From Roseivirga sp. 4D4 (GTDB taxonomy: Bacteria > Bacteroidota > Bacteroidia > Cytophagales > Cyclobacteriaceae), in assembly GCF_001747095.1 (NCBI RefSeq), contig NZ_MDGP01000001.1, positions 2,587,001-2,651,000 on the forward strand: 64,000 nucleotides of DNA, written 5' to 3'. Positions 36,041 through 45,630 of the stretch are shown piece after piece. The notes below the pieces were generated by a model. The model was not told the origin of the DNA and did no database searches. It saw only the letters and a list, made by a program, of their open reading frames with translations. Made by a program: the position numbers and the translations under genes. Every line of letters begins with the position of its first letter. Within the stretch, counting starts at the first letter, position 1.

Positions 36041-37957
36041 GTGCCAAAAATTGCTTTCCGGCAATTTAGCCACCCTGATGATCCTTTGATTTCAGTAGAA
36101 ATTCTTATCTTGAAGAACCAACCAAAACGTACTATTGTGACTTCTCGTCTTTTCTCAAGAGGCATGTTACTGTCTCTGCTTTTTTACATTTCAATAGGTT
36201 CTTTACTATCTCAAAGTCGTTATTCAGACTACGGTAGCTCGGATAAAACCAGGGTGTATCGTGAGAACTTCAGCGAACCGAATAGTAAGTGGGAAGTTTA
36301 TCGCAGTGGCTCTCGAATGGGCAAAATACATGATGGTGTATTGGACTGGATATCTATGAATACGAGTGCTCAAATGATCTGGCACACCCTTACCGATATG
36401 GACTGGTCACGTGATTGGCAAATTGAGACCAGGGTGAAATTTGTTACGGGCAAGGAAAACTCGTCAAACGACCTTGTTTGGAATATGGATGAGAATAATC
36501 GTGACAAGTATCATTTCGGCTTTACCGGACAAGGCAAATATGTGTTCTCCAAAAAAGTCGGATCTGAATACCAAAGCATTGTTCCTTTTACAAAATCAGA
36601 CTTGGTGAATACCAGTGCGTTTAACAAAATCACTGTAAGGAAGAAGGGCAATACCTATTACTATTTTTTCAATGAGAAACTCCTAACTACAAAGAGTTAT
36701 CACACCGTGACTAGCGATAAGGTAGGTTTTATGGTTGCTCCAAATACCACCGTACAGATTGATTATTTAGATGTTTCCTATCTCAAACCCAAAGATCTCT
36801 CTTTAGCATCCAGCCTACCCGCAGGAAAGAACTATGTGGGGATCATGACGAAATACAATGGCTATAACCTTCAGCGATGGAAGACGCGAGATGCATTTCC
36901 TAAAGACGCTATCAAGAGTGACTGGGATGATGGTTATCATATATCTGACTTGAGTTATGACAATGATAAATGGAGTCTGATTATGTCCAAAGGCACTGGA
37001 TATTCTACCCAGACCTGGATTACGCGTAAAGAATGGCCAAAAGATGATATTAAAGGAAAATGGGATGATGGTTACCGGATCACAGAGGTAAACTATGGGA
37101 ATGGAGTGTGGGCCATTGTATTTTCTAAAGGGGGGGCTTATGGCAGGCAACGTTGGGCAACTAAAGGAAGTTCTTTCCCCTCCGATAAAATTAAGGAATT
37201 TGGAGATGATGGGTTATGGATAACCGAGATTGCTTATGGCGTAGATCGATGGGTTCTTGTGTCTTCTCAAGACACCAATATCAGAGGACAAAAATGGTTT
37301 AAAAAATCGCAATTTCCGGAGTCAGAGATTAAAGAATATCAAAGTCAAGGTTACTCGGTGGCACAACTTTCGCGTGAAGATGACTGGTGGGTACTCGTGA
37401 TGAATAAATACAGTAGTAGTCGGCCTCAGCAGCTAATTGCCTCAAGTACTTTTCCTAAGGAAGAAATTCGAAAATACTGGGATCAAGGTTACTATTTGAC
37501 CGACCTATCTTATGGTACTTTGAAAAAGACTAGTAGCTACACAAGCAACACTTCTACAAGCACTACATATAAACCGACAAACCTAAAGTTGGCACTTCTT
37601 GGCACCTGGTATGGTGGCGCTGAAGGTGAGAATGACAATGGATACTTTAGATTCTATAGTGATGACATTGCTATGATGATCAGTGACAAAGGTGACACCC
37701 TTGGAGGCTATGACTACACCCAAGGAGGTATGGAGATCGACTTGGAGTACGAGATCAATTCATTTAATACGCCTAATCAACTGGACTTTGTATTCAAATC
37801 CTCTGGCAATTCTATTGGCAAAATGAAAGGTATTATCAGATTCAAGGATGAAGATACCTTTGAACTTAAGCTCGCTACAGAGCTCGGTGACCCTAGACCC
37901 TCAAACTTTATCAGTACACCTGACAGTAAAGTGGCTACTTTTAAAAGGGTGAGGTAA
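36041..37957 (+). CDS. Secreted protein with DUF7477-like repeats, unknown
   Basis: Up to 638 residues. The signal peptide lies at ~31-58 (RLFSRGMLLSLLFYISIGS), so the true start is probably TTG 36110 or ATG 36164 and not GTG 36041. A LamG/DUF1080-like beta-sandwich follows (~75-250). Then come five ~47-residue repeats at ~265-495 (FPKDAIKSDWDDGYHI, WPKDDIKGKWDDGYRI, FPSDKIKEFGDDGLWI, FPESEIKEYQSQGYSV, FPKEEIRKYWDQGYYL), each followed by a W-x-L/I-V segment. A lipocalin-like end follows (LLGTWYGGAEG). The repeats resemble DUF7477 of plant MUT9-like kinases. Function is unknown. Confidence 0.75.
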   Translation: MPKIAFRQFSHPDDPLISVEILILKNQPKRTIVTSRLFSRGMLLSLLFYISIGSLLSQSRYSDYGSSDKTRVYRENFSEPNSKWEVYRSGSRMGKIHDGVLDWISMNTSAQMIWHTLTDMDWSRDWQIETRVKFVTGKENSSNDLVWNMDENNRDKYHFGFTGQGKYVFSKKVGSEYQSIVPFTKSDLVNTSAFNKITVRKKGNTYYYFFNEKLLTTKSYHTVTSDKVGFMVAPNTTVQIDYLDVSYLKPKDLSLASSLPAGKNYVGIMTKYNGYNLQRWKTRDAFPKDAIKSDWDDGYHISDLSYDNDKWSLIMSKGTGYSTQTWITRKEWPKDDIKGKWDDGYRITEVNYGNGVWAIVFSKGGAYGRQRWATKGSSFPSDKIKEFGDDGLWITEIAYGVDRWVLVSSQDTNIRGQKWFKKSQFPESEIKEYQSQGYSVAQLSREDDWWVLVMNKYSSSRPQQLIASSTFPKEEIRKYWDQGYYLTDLSYGTLKKTSSYTSNTSTSTTYKPTNLKLALLGTWYGGAEGENDNGYFRFYSDDIAMMISDKGDTLGGYDYTQGGMEIDLEYEINSFNTPNQLDFVFKSSGNSIGKMKGIIRFKDEDTFELKLATELGDPRPSNFISTPDSKVATFKRVR

Positions 37958-38701
37958 TTACTTTTGCTTGGTCCAGATTTCTCTAATGAGATTACCAGTA
38001 GAACTCAATCCACTATGGTCCCATTTGTCACCGTTCACCTTGTAGTCAAAGCTGAGATCAGCACCGACACGGTCAGGGTTGCGTGAAAAGAACTCTATAT
38101 GTTCATTGTATTTCCCGTTTTCAAGAATCACTGTTCCGCCACCCGTTCCTGAAAACTGCTTGGTATCGGGATTATAGGCTGCCCATTGAAATCGAGTACC
38201 CGTGATCATTTTAATTGTCTTTCTAGGCCCCATTCGCATCGCAGTCATTTCCCCATTTCTCATGCGATCCGTAATACGCCAAGCTCCTGCTAAATCTCCA
38301 CTCCCATTATCAGATCTGTTCAGCTTCATTTCAAATGCCTCTCCATCAGCTTCAAAATTCAATGTCACCTGACTACCTTTCAAACTGGCGGTAATCTCAT
38401 ATTCCTGACCAATACGTTCAGGATTCCAAGTATCAAACTCCATCTTGAGAGACATCTTATTGCCCATTATTTCAATCATTCCTCCCTGACTACCGACAAA
38501 AATCTTCTTTTCAACATCGAATTCAGTATAGAATGCATAGGGTGCTTGGATTAACATAGCGCCTCGATGTGCTAGTTTCTCTCCATTAACTGTCTCTATT
38601 TCCCATGCCCCCTCAAGAGCATTGGCTAAGGTTGATTTACTCGTATTCAGACCTGTTAAAAGGCTTATTGAGATGATTAAGAGTGTAGATAAAGTTTTCA
38701 T
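37958..38701 (-). CDS. Secreted protein with duplicated lipocalin-like domain, unknown
   Basis: A 247-residue protein starting at ATG 38701, which gives a proper signal peptide (MKTLSTLLIISISLLTGLN). The frame extends 23 codons further upstream without a plausible leader. Two related halves follow: GAWEIETVNGEKLAHRG with FVGSQGGMIEI and WNPERIGQEYEI, then GAWRITDRMRNGEM with FSGTGGGTVIL and RNPDRVGADLSF. Each looks like a small beta-barrel. It converges on the preceding gene with no gap. A ligand-binding role is inferred only from the fold. Confidence 0.75.
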   Translation of the reverse strand: MKTLSTLLIISISLLTGLNTSKSTLANALEGAWEIETVNGEKLAHRGAMLIQAPYAFYTEFDVEKKIFVGSQGGMIEIMGNKMSLKMEFDTWNPERIGQEYEITASLKGSQVTLNFEADGEAFEMKLNRSDNGSGDLAGAWRITDRMRNGEMTAMRMGPRKTIKMITGTRFQWAAYNPDTKQFSGTGGGTVILENGKYNEHIEFFSRNPDRVGADLSFDYKVNGDKWDHSGLSSTGNLIREIWTKQK

Positions 38702-38823
38702 AAGCTCTCGTTTATATCTCAAAATATACAAATCGATCGAAAAATAGAATTGATATTTGATGGAGGGCAAATGATCGCAGTGAGCAGCTGGGTAAATTAT
38801 CTCTGAAATTTAATTGCAAGTTT

Positions 38824-38853
38824 TTGCAATTATTTGAAATAGACCTATCTTTG
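38824..38853 (+). promoter_or_regulatory. rpsT promoter
   Basis: TTG at 38824-38826, a 19-nt spacer, and TATCTTTG at 38846-38853 make a textbook Bacteroidota promoter, 27 nt before the rpsT ATG. Confidence 0.75.
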
Positions 38854-38880
38854 CATCCCAATTTAGAAAGCGTAGAGTAA

Positions 38881-39132
38881 ATGGCAAATCATAAGTCAGC
38901 ATTAAAAAGGATCAGATCAAACGAAGCGAAGCGTTTGAGAAACAGATATCAGAACAAAACCACTCGTACTTTTATCAAAAGGTTGAGAGGCACTTCTGAC
39001 AAGAGCGAAGCTCAAGAGCTTTTGAAGAAAGTGATCAGCATGTTGGACAAACTTGCTAAGAAGAACATTATTCATAAAAACAAGGCAGCCAACAATAAGT
39101 CAAAATTGACTAAAATGGTGAATAGCCTTTAA
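38881..39132 (+). CDS. rpsT: 30S ribosomal protein bS20
   Basis: An 83-residue helical basic protein of normal bS20 length, starting MANHKSALKRIRSNEAKRLR and ending IIHKNKAANNKSKLTKMVNSL. It binds 16S rRNA in the small subunit. It has its own promoter upstream and an intrinsic terminator downstream, so it is a single-gene unit. Confidence 0.97.
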   Translation: MANHKSALKRIRSNEAKRLRNRYQNKTTRTFIKRLRGTSDKSEAQELLKKVISMLDKLAKKNIIHKNKAANNKSKLTKMVNSL

Positions 39133-39150
39133 TAACAAGAAAATTGAAAG

Positions 39151-39181
39151 AACCGGTTCACCATGTGTTCCGGTTTTTTTA
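39151..39181 (+). terminator. Intrinsic terminator after rpsT
   Basis: AACCGG (39151-39156) pairs with CCGGTT (39170-39175). An inner CAC/GTG helix is separated by a TT/TT internal loop, and a run of Ts follows (39174-39180). Confidence 0.8.
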
Positions 39182-39240
39182 TGTCTACTCTGTATTATTT
39201 TACTTATTATTTTATATTTATTCATGCTAATATTTAATGC

Positions 39241-39930
39241 ATGAATAAAAAGCTGACCATCCTTAGTTGGGCCGAAGAAGATAGACCCAGAGAAAAACTC
39301 CAGTTAAAAGGTAAGTCTTCACTTTCCGAAGCGGAACTGGTTGCCATACTTATCGGTTCAGGTTCTCAAAGTCAAAGCGCTGTAGAATTATCAAAAAGCA
39401 TCCTCTCGTCCGTCCATAATGATCTCAATCAACTTGCTAAATTGGGTATACAAGATTTGACGAAGTTCAATGGCATTGGCGAGGCAAAGGCCATTTCAAT
39501 AGTGAGTGCACTAGAGCTAGGCAGAAGAAGAAAAGACATTTCAAGTCAAGTAAGACCCCAAATTCTAGCCTCACAAGATGCCTACCGATTGATGAAACCC
39601 GAATTGATGGATCAACCTACTGAGCAATTCTGGGTTATTCTTATGAATAGAAGTAACAGAGTGATCCATAAAAAGCCAATCAGTCTTGGGGGCATTTCAG
39701 GAACGGTAGTCGACCCAAAAGTAGTTTTCAAAGTAGCGCTGGAAAATTTGGCTAGTGGAATCATACTTGTACACAATCATCCAAGCGGAAACTTAAAAGC
39801 CAGCGAAGCAGATATTCGATTAACCAAAAAACTCAAGGAGGCCGGCTCATTACTCGAAATCCCGATACTGGATCATATCATTTTTGCTGACGAAGGTTAC
39901 TTAAGTTTCATGGACGAAAACATGCTCTAG
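39241..39930 (+). CDS. radC: RadC family JAB/MPN-domain protein
   Basis: A 229-residue protein. The N-terminal UPF0758 helix-hairpin-helix part (SWAEEDRPREKLQLKG, LTKFNGIGEAKAISI) is followed by the JAMM metalloprotease-like domain with the metal motif VHNHPSGNLKASEADIRLT at ~177-195 and DHIIFADEGYLSF near the end. The domain is complete. Despite its name a role in DNA repair is doubtful; the biochemical activity is not settled. It is monocistronic. Confidence 0.93.
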   Translation: MNKKLTILSWAEEDRPREKLQLKGKSSLSEAELVAILIGSGSQSQSAVELSKSILSSVHNDLNQLAKLGIQDLTKFNGIGEAKAISIVSALELGRRRKDISSQVRPQILASQDAYRLMKPELMDQPTEQFWVILMNRSNRVIHKKPISLGGISGTVVDPKVVFKVALENLASGIILVHNHPSGNLKASEADIRLTKKLKEAGSLLEIPILDHIIFADEGYLSFMDENML

Positions 39931-40032
39931 GCTCCATCCTAACCAGGCAGAGATACAGTCATTAATATTTCATTTTCAGGTCGTTCAAGTATAACTTCGC
40001 ATTGCATTTGTGCATTGATTGAATCTACTTGA

Positions 40033-40650
40033 ATGAAGCGAAATACAATCTTCGGCTTGCTTGTTGTGGCCATAGTTGCCATCACCGTCCTCAACTTTCT
40101 CACAGTAGGTGAAAATTCTGAAGACTATATCGAAAGACTCGAAACAGACCGCAAAGATAAAAATAGCTTCATGCTCTCGTCCACTTCGCCCCTTACTGAG
40201 GAAGATAAGCGTGACTTTAAAGGACTGAACTATTATCCAATCGATGAAAACTTCAAGGTAACAGCTAAGCTCACCTTGATAGATAAGAAACAACCGATCT
40301 TCATTCCATCTACCACTGGAGAAGAGCTTAAGTACATCCCTTTCGCCTATGCCGATTTTAAAATCAATGGCAGCCAACAACGCGTCATTCTTTATCAAGA
40401 CTGGGAAGAGAAGGACCCTAATAAACTGTCCCTGATGTTTGCTGATGACACCAGTGCCCGTGAAACCTACGGTGGCGGAAGATACTTAGACGTGCAATAC
40501 AGGAATACAAATGCGGTCACCATTGACTTCAACAATGCGTACAATCCCTACTGCCATTTCAATGCAGAATTCAGTTGTCCAATCCCTCCTAGAGAAAACA
40601 TGCTGGATATTGCCATTGAAGCAGGCGAAAAGCTGTATAAAGTTGACTAA
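40033..40650 (+). CDS. DUF1684 domain protein
   Basis: A 205-residue protein with one N-terminal membrane segment or signal (MKRNTIFGLLVVAIVAITVL) and a DUF1684 domain at ~50-200. Family hallmarks are DKNSFMLSSTSPLTEEDKRDF, GGGRYLDVQY, IDFNNAYNPYCHFNAEFSCP and ENMLDIAIEAGEK. The conserved NPYC...CPIPP metal-like motif is intact. Function is unknown in the family. It lies 66 nt before pheT, which has its own -7 box. Confidence 0.88.
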   Translation: MKRNTIFGLLVVAIVAITVLNFLTVGENSEDYIERLETDRKDKNSFMLSSTSPLTEEDKRDFKGLNYYPIDENFKVTAKLTLIDKKQPIFIPSTTGEELKYIPFAYADFKINGSQQRVILYQDWEEKDPNKLSLMFADDTSARETYGGGRYLDVQYRNTNAVTIDFNNAYNPYCHFNAEFSCPIPPRENMLDIAIEAGEKLYKVD

Positions 40651-40676
40651 TGCACCAAATCAAAAGGCTAAATCCT

Positions 40677-40684
40677 TAATTTTG
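40677..40684 (+). promoter_or_regulatory. Probable pheT promoter, -7 box
   Basis: TAATTTTG matches TAnnTTTG and lies 32 nt before the pheT ATG. No good TTG sits at the -33 distance. Confidence 0.45.
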
Positions 40685-40715
40685 GCTTTCTTTTAATACG
40701 AGCAATTCAATACTC

Positions 40716-43130
40716 ATGAAGATTTCTCTCAATTGGCTTAAGCAATACATTAACTTACCCGAATCTCCCACTGAAATAGGAGATTTATTGACACATTCGG
40801 GCCTTGAAGTAGAAGGACTTGAAGAGATAGAAAGTATTAAAGGAGGACTAAAGGGCTTAGTGATTGGCGAAGTACTCACTTGCTCCAAACACCCTAATGC
40901 AGATAAACTGAGCGTTACTACTGTAGACATAGGTACTGAAGAAGCTTCCCCAATTGTATGTGGAGCTCCAAACGTGGCCGCTGGACAAAAAGTTGTCGTG
41001 GCAACCGTTAACAGCATGCTCTATCCTTCCGGTGGAGAGCCTTTTAAAATTAAAAAGGCGAAGATTAGGGGTGAGGTCTCAATGGGTATGATTTGTGCTG
41101 AGGATGAAATAGGTCTTGGAGCCAGTCATGATGGCATTATGGTCTTAGATACGGACCTTCCGAATGGAACACCAGCGGCAGACTACTTTAATCTGGAATC
41201 AGATTTTGTATATGAAATTGGGCTAACACCCAACCGAGCTGATGCAGCTTCACATTTAGGTACTGCCCGAGATTTAAAGGCGCTCTTCCATAGAGAAATT
41301 TCATTGCCGTCAGTAGAAGCCTTTGAAATTGATAACACCTCAAGCAAAACCAAGGTAACAGTTGAAAATACTGAGGCCTGTCCAAGATATTCGGCCCTGT
41401 CAATCACAGGAGTGAGTGTAAAAGAGTCACCTGATTGGTTAAAGACGAAGCTTATGACGATTGGCATCAACCCCACAAACAATGTGGTTGATGTGACCAA
41501 CTATATATTACATAGTCTTGGTCAACCCATGCATGCTTTCGATGCTGCTGCCATTACAGGAGATCATATAGTGGTCAAAACTATGCCAGCAGGCACCAAG
41601 TTCACCACTTTGGACGAAAAGGAAAGGACTCTATCGGATAGGGATCTCATGATTTGCAATGAGAAAGACGGCATGTGCATTGCCGGAGTCTTTGGGGGTA
41701 TAAAGTCGGGTGTAACAGAAAAAACCACCAATGTTTTCCTGGAAAGTGCCTACTTCTCTCCTGACTATATCAGAAAGACTGCCCAAACACATCAGCTTAA
41801 GACTGATGCAAGTTTCCGTTATGAGCGTGGTACCGATCCGAACATGACCGTGTACGCATTAAAGTATGCAGCACTATTAATCAAGGAAGTAGCCGGAGGT
41901 CAGGTCAGTTCTGAAATCACCGACATTTATCCTGACCCTATCGGTCCGTTTGAGGTACCAGTGACTTACAGAAACATCAATCGACTTATCGGCAAGACCT
42001 TATCTCAGGATCAAATAAAAGACATTCTCATCAGTCTTGATATCGAAGTTTCTAATGAAACAGCTGAAGGATTTACGGCCATTGTACCGCCTTATCGAGT
42101 TGATGTTCAACGCGAGGCAGACATCGTTGAAGAAGTACTTAGAATCTACGGTTACAATAACATTGAATTAAAAGACACACTCAGCAGCACTTTCCTTTCG
42201 GAGTTCCCACAAAGGGATGCTGATGCCATTCAGCTTGAGATCTCCAGGTTACTGGCTGGGAGTAGCTACAATGAAATTGTTACGAACTCATTGACCAAAC
42301 ACACCTACGCAGAAGCAACTGAGAGCCTTGATGATAGCCAAAACGTTGACATCTTAAACTTTCTGAGCGAAGACCTGAACGTGATGCGCCAAAGTCTTCT
42401 ATTCAATGGGCTCGAGGTCATTGAAAGAAATATCAAACGAAGACAAACAAACCTTCGGCTTTTCGAATTCGGAAAGACCTATCACAAGGTCAACGACAAA
42501 TACAAAGAGAGAGAGCGACTAACGCTTTTCATTACAGGGAATAATACTGAGGAGAATTGGCTCGAGAAGAAAAGGGAGGCACACTACTTTGATTTGAAGA
42601 CCACCATAAGTCAACTACTCAACAAGTTCGGTATAGACAATTACGAAACTTCTGAATCTGACAGTGACTTATTCGCCTACGGCTTAACAGTTTCCACTAG
42701 AAAAAAACCGCTGTTAACGATGGGTAAGGTGAATGCAAAACTTACCAAGCTCTGTGATGTGAAGCAAGAAGTCTTCATGGCAGACATAGATTGGACATTC
42801 CTACAGTCACTCTATCCACTCGGTGTAGACTTTAGACCTATCTCCAAATTCCCAGAAGTTAAGCGAGACTTATCATTAGTTGTTGACAAAGCGATAAATT
42901 TTGACCAGATTAGGAAACTTGCCTTGAAACTTGAAAGACAACTTATCACAAGAACGAGTGTCTTTGATGTTTATGAAGGTGATAAGATTGGTGAAAACCA
43001 GAAGGCTTACGCGATAAGCTTCTTCTTGCAAGACCAGGAAAAAACCCTGAATGACAAAGTGATTGATAAAACCATGAACAGACTCATCCAAGGATTTGAA
43101 AAAGAACTAGGTGCAATAATTAGAAAATAA
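40716..43130 (+). CDS. pheT: Phenylalanine--tRNA ligase beta subunit
   Basis: An 804-residue full-length bacterial PheT. In order: the N-terminal MKISLNWLKQYI, tRNA-binding EMAP-like domain (~40-155, HPNADKLSVTTVDIG, VCGAPNVAAGQKVVVA), B3/B4 editing domain (~210-400, NVVDVTNYILHSLGQPMHAFD, TDASFRYERGTDPN), B5 domain (~410-480), catalytic-like core (~485-690) and the C-terminal anticodon-binding FDX domain (FPEVKRDLSLVVDKAINFDQI). It works with PheS, which is not in the window. It heads the series pheT-coiled coil-zapA-rny. Confidence 0.97.
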   Translation: MKISLNWLKQYINLPESPTEIGDLLTHSGLEVEGLEEIESIKGGLKGLVIGEVLTCSKHPNADKLSVTTVDIGTEEASPIVCGAPNVAAGQKVVVATVNSMLYPSGGEPFKIKKAKIRGEVSMGMICAEDEIGLGASHDGIMVLDTDLPNGTPAADYFNLESDFVYEIGLTPNRADAASHLGTARDLKALFHREISLPSVEAFEIDNTSSKTKVTVENTEACPRYSALSITGVSVKESPDWLKTKLMTIGINPTNNVVDVTNYILHSLGQPMHAFDAAAITGDHIVVKTMPAGTKFTTLDEKERTLSDRDLMICNEKDGMCIAGVFGGIKSGVTEKTTNVFLESAYFSPDYIRKTAQTHQLKTDASFRYERGTDPNMTVYALKYAALLIKEVAGGQVSSEITDIYPDPIGPFEVPVTYRNINRLIGKTLSQDQIKDILISLDIEVSNETAEGFTAIVPPYRVDVQREADIVEEVLRIYGYNNIELKDTLSSTFLSEFPQRDADAIQLEISRLLAGSSYNEIVTNSLTKHTYAEATESLDDSQNVDILNFLSEDLNVMRQSLLFNGLEVIERNIKRRQTNLRLFEFGKTYHKVNDKYKERERLTLFITGNNTEENWLEKKREAHYFDLKTTISQLLNKFGIDNYETSESDSDLFAYGLTVSTRKKPLLTMGKVNAKLTKLCDVKQEVFMADIDWTFLQSLYPLGVDFRPISKFPEVKRDLSLVVDKAINFDQIRKLALKLERQLITRTSVFDVYEGDKIGENQKAYAISFFLQDQEKTLNDKVIDKTMNRLIQGFEKELGAIIRK

Positions 43131-43423
43131 TGGCTGCTGAATCAATTGACCAAAAGCTCCTTCAGCTTGAGAATAACCTCAAGTCTTTGATAAATTCACA
43201 ACAAAAAGAGAAGGAAGCCAAGGACCAATTGCTGCAGAAAAACAACCAACTTCAGGCAGAAGTTGAAGCACTGAAAGCGCAATTATCAGATTTTCAAAAT
43301 CAGGATAAAATCGCTAAAATTGTATCAAGTACTACAGTAGAGAAGGAAGAATCTGCTGAGTTGAAACTTAAGTTAAACGAGTATATTAAAGAGATAGACA
43401 GATGCATTTCGCATCTGAGCTAA
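43130..43423 (+). CDS. Small coiled-coil protein between pheT and zapA
   Basis: A 97-residue protein, almost all predicted coiled coil (SIDQKLLQLENNLKSLINSQ to about residue 60), with a short helical tail (KLNEYIKEIDRCISHLS). It has no signal peptide or membrane segment. The ATG overlaps the pheT stop by 1 nt (TAATG) and zapA starts 14 nt after its stop. The position next to zapA and the coiled-coil build suggest a division-ring accessory protein, loosely like ZapB in size and shape. This is inference from context; no family is recognised. Confidence 0.8.
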   Translation: MAAESIDQKLLQLENNLKSLINSQQKEKEAKDQLLQKNNQLQAEVEALKAQLSDFQNQDKIAKIVSSTTVEKEESAELKLKLNEYIKEIDRCISHLS

Positions 43424-43437
43424 GCCACATAAAATAG

Positions 43438-43725
43438 ATGGATCTTCTATCAGTAAGATTAAAAATAGGAGACCGTGAGTACCCAATGAAGGTGAAACCG
43501 GACGAAGAGGAAAGGGTACGTACTGCTGGTAAATACATTAATGATCAGTTAAAATCCTACCGAGAAAAGTTCGGTATTGACGATAAAGAAGATTTGTTAG
43601 CCATGGTCGCTTTTGATTGTATGGTTGCCAAATTAAAAAGTGAAGAGTCCTCAGGTGCAATCGATAGCACTACAGAAGACAAGATTCAATCGTTGAACCA
43701 AATGATCAAAGACGCTATCTCTTAA
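43438..43725 (+). CDS. zapA: Cell division protein ZapA
   Basis: A 95-residue ZapA-family protein, which binds FtsZ and bundles its filaments at midcell. The N-terminal globular part is visible (SVRLKIGDREYPMKVKPDEE, RVRTAGKYINDQLKSYREKF), followed by DLLAMVAFDCMVAKLKSEE and a coiled-coil end. The length is normal. Its gene sits between the coiled-coil protein and rny on the same strand. Confidence 0.92.
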   Translation: MDLLSVRLKIGDREYPMKVKPDEEERVRTAGKYINDQLKSYREKFGIDDKEDLLAMVAFDCMVAKLKSEESSGAIDSTTEDKIQSLNQMIKDAIS

Positions 43726-43774
43726 GCTCAATTTCAACTCTACATTTCTTCTCCTGTATAGATTATAAATACCT

Positions 43775-45340
43775 ATGGGAGATATACTTACTATTATACT
43801 AGTAGCCATTGGAGCATTGGCACTAGGAATTTTTTTAGGGCGAATAGCTTTGCAAAAAGCAAACAAAAAGGCCCTCTTAGAAATAGAGGAAAAGAGCAAA
43901 TTACTTGTCAAGGAAGCTGAGATTACAGCTGAGAGCATCAAAAAGGACAAGATTCTAGAAGCCCGTGAGAAATACATAAAAATCAAGGCCGACTTCGAAG
44001 AAGAAGCCAATCGCAAGAAGAATCAAATCATCTCTAATGAGAATAAGCTGAAGCAAAGAGAATCTAAGATCTCTAGTTTACAGGAAAACATTAGCCGCAA
44101 GGAAGCTGAGCTTGACAGCATGAAAGAGAATGTAGAAGCTCAGTTGGAGATTGTCAAGAAGCGTAAAGAAGAGTTGGAAAACAAGGTTGAAGCTAAGGTG
44201 AAAGCTTTAGAAAAAGTAGCCAACCTTTCCGCTGATGAAGCCCGAGAACAACTTATTGAAACGCTCAAAGACGAAGCAGAATCTAAAGCTTCTGCCCTAG
44301 TCAAAGACATCATTGATGAAGCCAAACTTTCCGGGGCTAAAGAAGCCAAGAAGATTGTGATCGAGTCGATCCAGAGGACAGCGACTGAACATGCCATTGA
44401 AAACTGTGTGTCTATTTTTAATATCGAAAGTGATGACATCAAAGGAAAAATCATTGGTCGTGAAGGAAGAAACATTCGGGCGCTGGAAGCTGCAACAGGA
44501 GTCGAGATTATTGTCGATGACACACCTGAGGCCATTATCATTTCAGGCTTTGATCCGGTAAGGCGCGAGATTGCAAGACTGTCTCTTCACAGATTGGTGA
44601 CTGATGGTAGAATTCACCCTGCGCGAATTGAAGAAGTAGTTTCAAAGACCACAAAAAATATAGAGGAGGAAATCTCTGAAATTGGAGAAAGAACCGTGAT
44701 CGATTTGGGGATTCATGGCCTTCATCCAGAATTGATTAAGATGGTGGGTCGTATGCGATTTAGATCGTCATATGGTCAAAATCTGTTACAGCACTCAAGA
44801 GAAGTTGCCAACCTATGTGCCACCATGGCTTCAGAGCTTGGGCTAAACACTAAACGCGCAAAACGCGCAGGCCTTCTTCATGATATTGGAAAGGTATGGC
44901 CTGAGGAGCCAGAGTTACCTCACGCAATTCTCGGTATGGAACTGGCCAAAAAATACAAGGAACACCCTGCCGTATGTAACGCCATTGGCGCACACCATGA
45001 TGAGGTTGAAATGACTTCGATGATATCCCCATTGGTTCAAGCTTGTGATGCTATTTCAGGTGCCAGACCTGGTGCCAGAAGAGAGGTTATGGAATCTTAC
45101 ATCAAGCGATTGAAAGACCTTGAGGCACTTGCCCTTGGGTTTGAAGGGGTGAACAAATGCTACGCGATCCAGGCAGGTAGAGAGCTTAGGGTGATGGTAG
45201 ATGCCGAGTCCGTGACTGACACTCTGGCGGGTCAATTGTCTTTCGACATCTCTCAGAAGATAGAAAAAGAGATGCAGTACCCTGGCCAAATCAAGGTCAC
45301 TGTAATTCGTGAAATGCGGGCCGTAAACTACGCTAAATAG
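43775..45340 (+). CDS. rny: Ribonuclease Y
   Basis: A 521-residue membrane-anchored endoribonuclease that starts mRNA decay. It has an N-terminal transmembrane helix ([19 protein letters not shown]), a long coiled coil (~25-170), a KH RNA-binding domain ([20 protein letters not shown], ~225-245) and an HD catalytic domain with the HD pair in [12 protein letters not shown] (~370) and HHDEVEM. The domain order and size are standard. A strong terminator follows, ending the pheT-zapA-rny series. Confidence 0.97.
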   Translation: MGDILTIILVAIGALALGIFLGRIALQKANKKALLEIEEKSKLLVKEAEITAESIKKDKILEAREKYIKIKADFEEEANRKKNQIISNENKLKQRESKISSLQENISRKEAELDSMKENVEAQLEIVKKRKEELENKVEAKVKALEKVANLSADEAREQLIETLKDEAESKASALVKDIIDEAKLSGAKEAKKIVIESIQRTATEHAIENCVSIFNIESDDIKGKIIGREGRNIRALEAATGVEIIVDDTPEAIIISGFDPVRREIARLSLHRLVTDGRIHPARIEEVVSKTTKNIEEEISEIGERTVIDLGIHGLHPELIKMVGRMRFRSSYGQNLLQHSREVANLCATMASELGLNTKRAKRAGLLHDIGKVWPEEPELPHAILGMELAKKYKEHPAVCNAIGAHHDEVEMTSMISPLVQACDAISGARPGARREVMESYIKRLKDLEALALGFEGVNKCYAIQAGRELRVMVDAESVTDTLAGQLSFDISQKIEKEMQYPGQIKVTVIREMRAVNYAK

Positions 45341-45364
45341 GCATTTTATTAACAAGAACTTGTC

Positions 45365-45402
45365 AAAGTCGAATGCAACAATTGTTGTATTCGACTTTTT
45401 TT
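45365..45402 (+). terminator. Intrinsic terminator after rny
   Basis: AAAGTCGAAT (45365-45374) pairs with ATTCGACTTT (45389-45398). The inner part CAACAATTGTTG continues the helix after one G-U, and a T-run follows to 45402. Confidence 0.88.
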
Positions 45403-45449
45403 ATGGACTCAATTCATGGTGCTATTTTAAAAATACCCAAAACTAGGTA

Positions 45450-45480
45450 TTGTCCTCCCCTGCTTAAAACATCAACTTTG
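45450..45480 (+). promoter_or_regulatory. Probable promoter of the microprotein unit
   Basis: TTG (45450-45452), a 20-nt spacer, and CAACTTTG (45473-45480), one mismatch from TAnnTTTG. It lies 150 nt upstream of a 30-codon gene and directly after the rny terminator. Confidence 0.5.
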
Positions 45481-45534
45481 ATATAGTCAGTAAAGATTCA
45501 ATAGTAGTCTGATTTAGTTGAGTCTCTTGGATTC

Positions 45535-45555
45535 GGGGTCACGTATGGTGACCCC
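45535..45555 (+). other. Leader hairpin of the microprotein unit
   Basis: GGGGTCAC (45535-45542) pairs with GTGACCCC (45548-45555) around loop GTATG. It is a stable 8-bp stem in the predicted 5' leader, followed by TCCTCTT and not by a T-run, so a structural or regulatory element is more likely than a terminator. Confidence 0.5.
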
Positions 45556-45630
45556 TCCTCTTACACATTGGCCAATCAAACACGCACGCACTTGTTTAAT
45601 TGATTAACCAACAACCAAAACCAAATAGTC

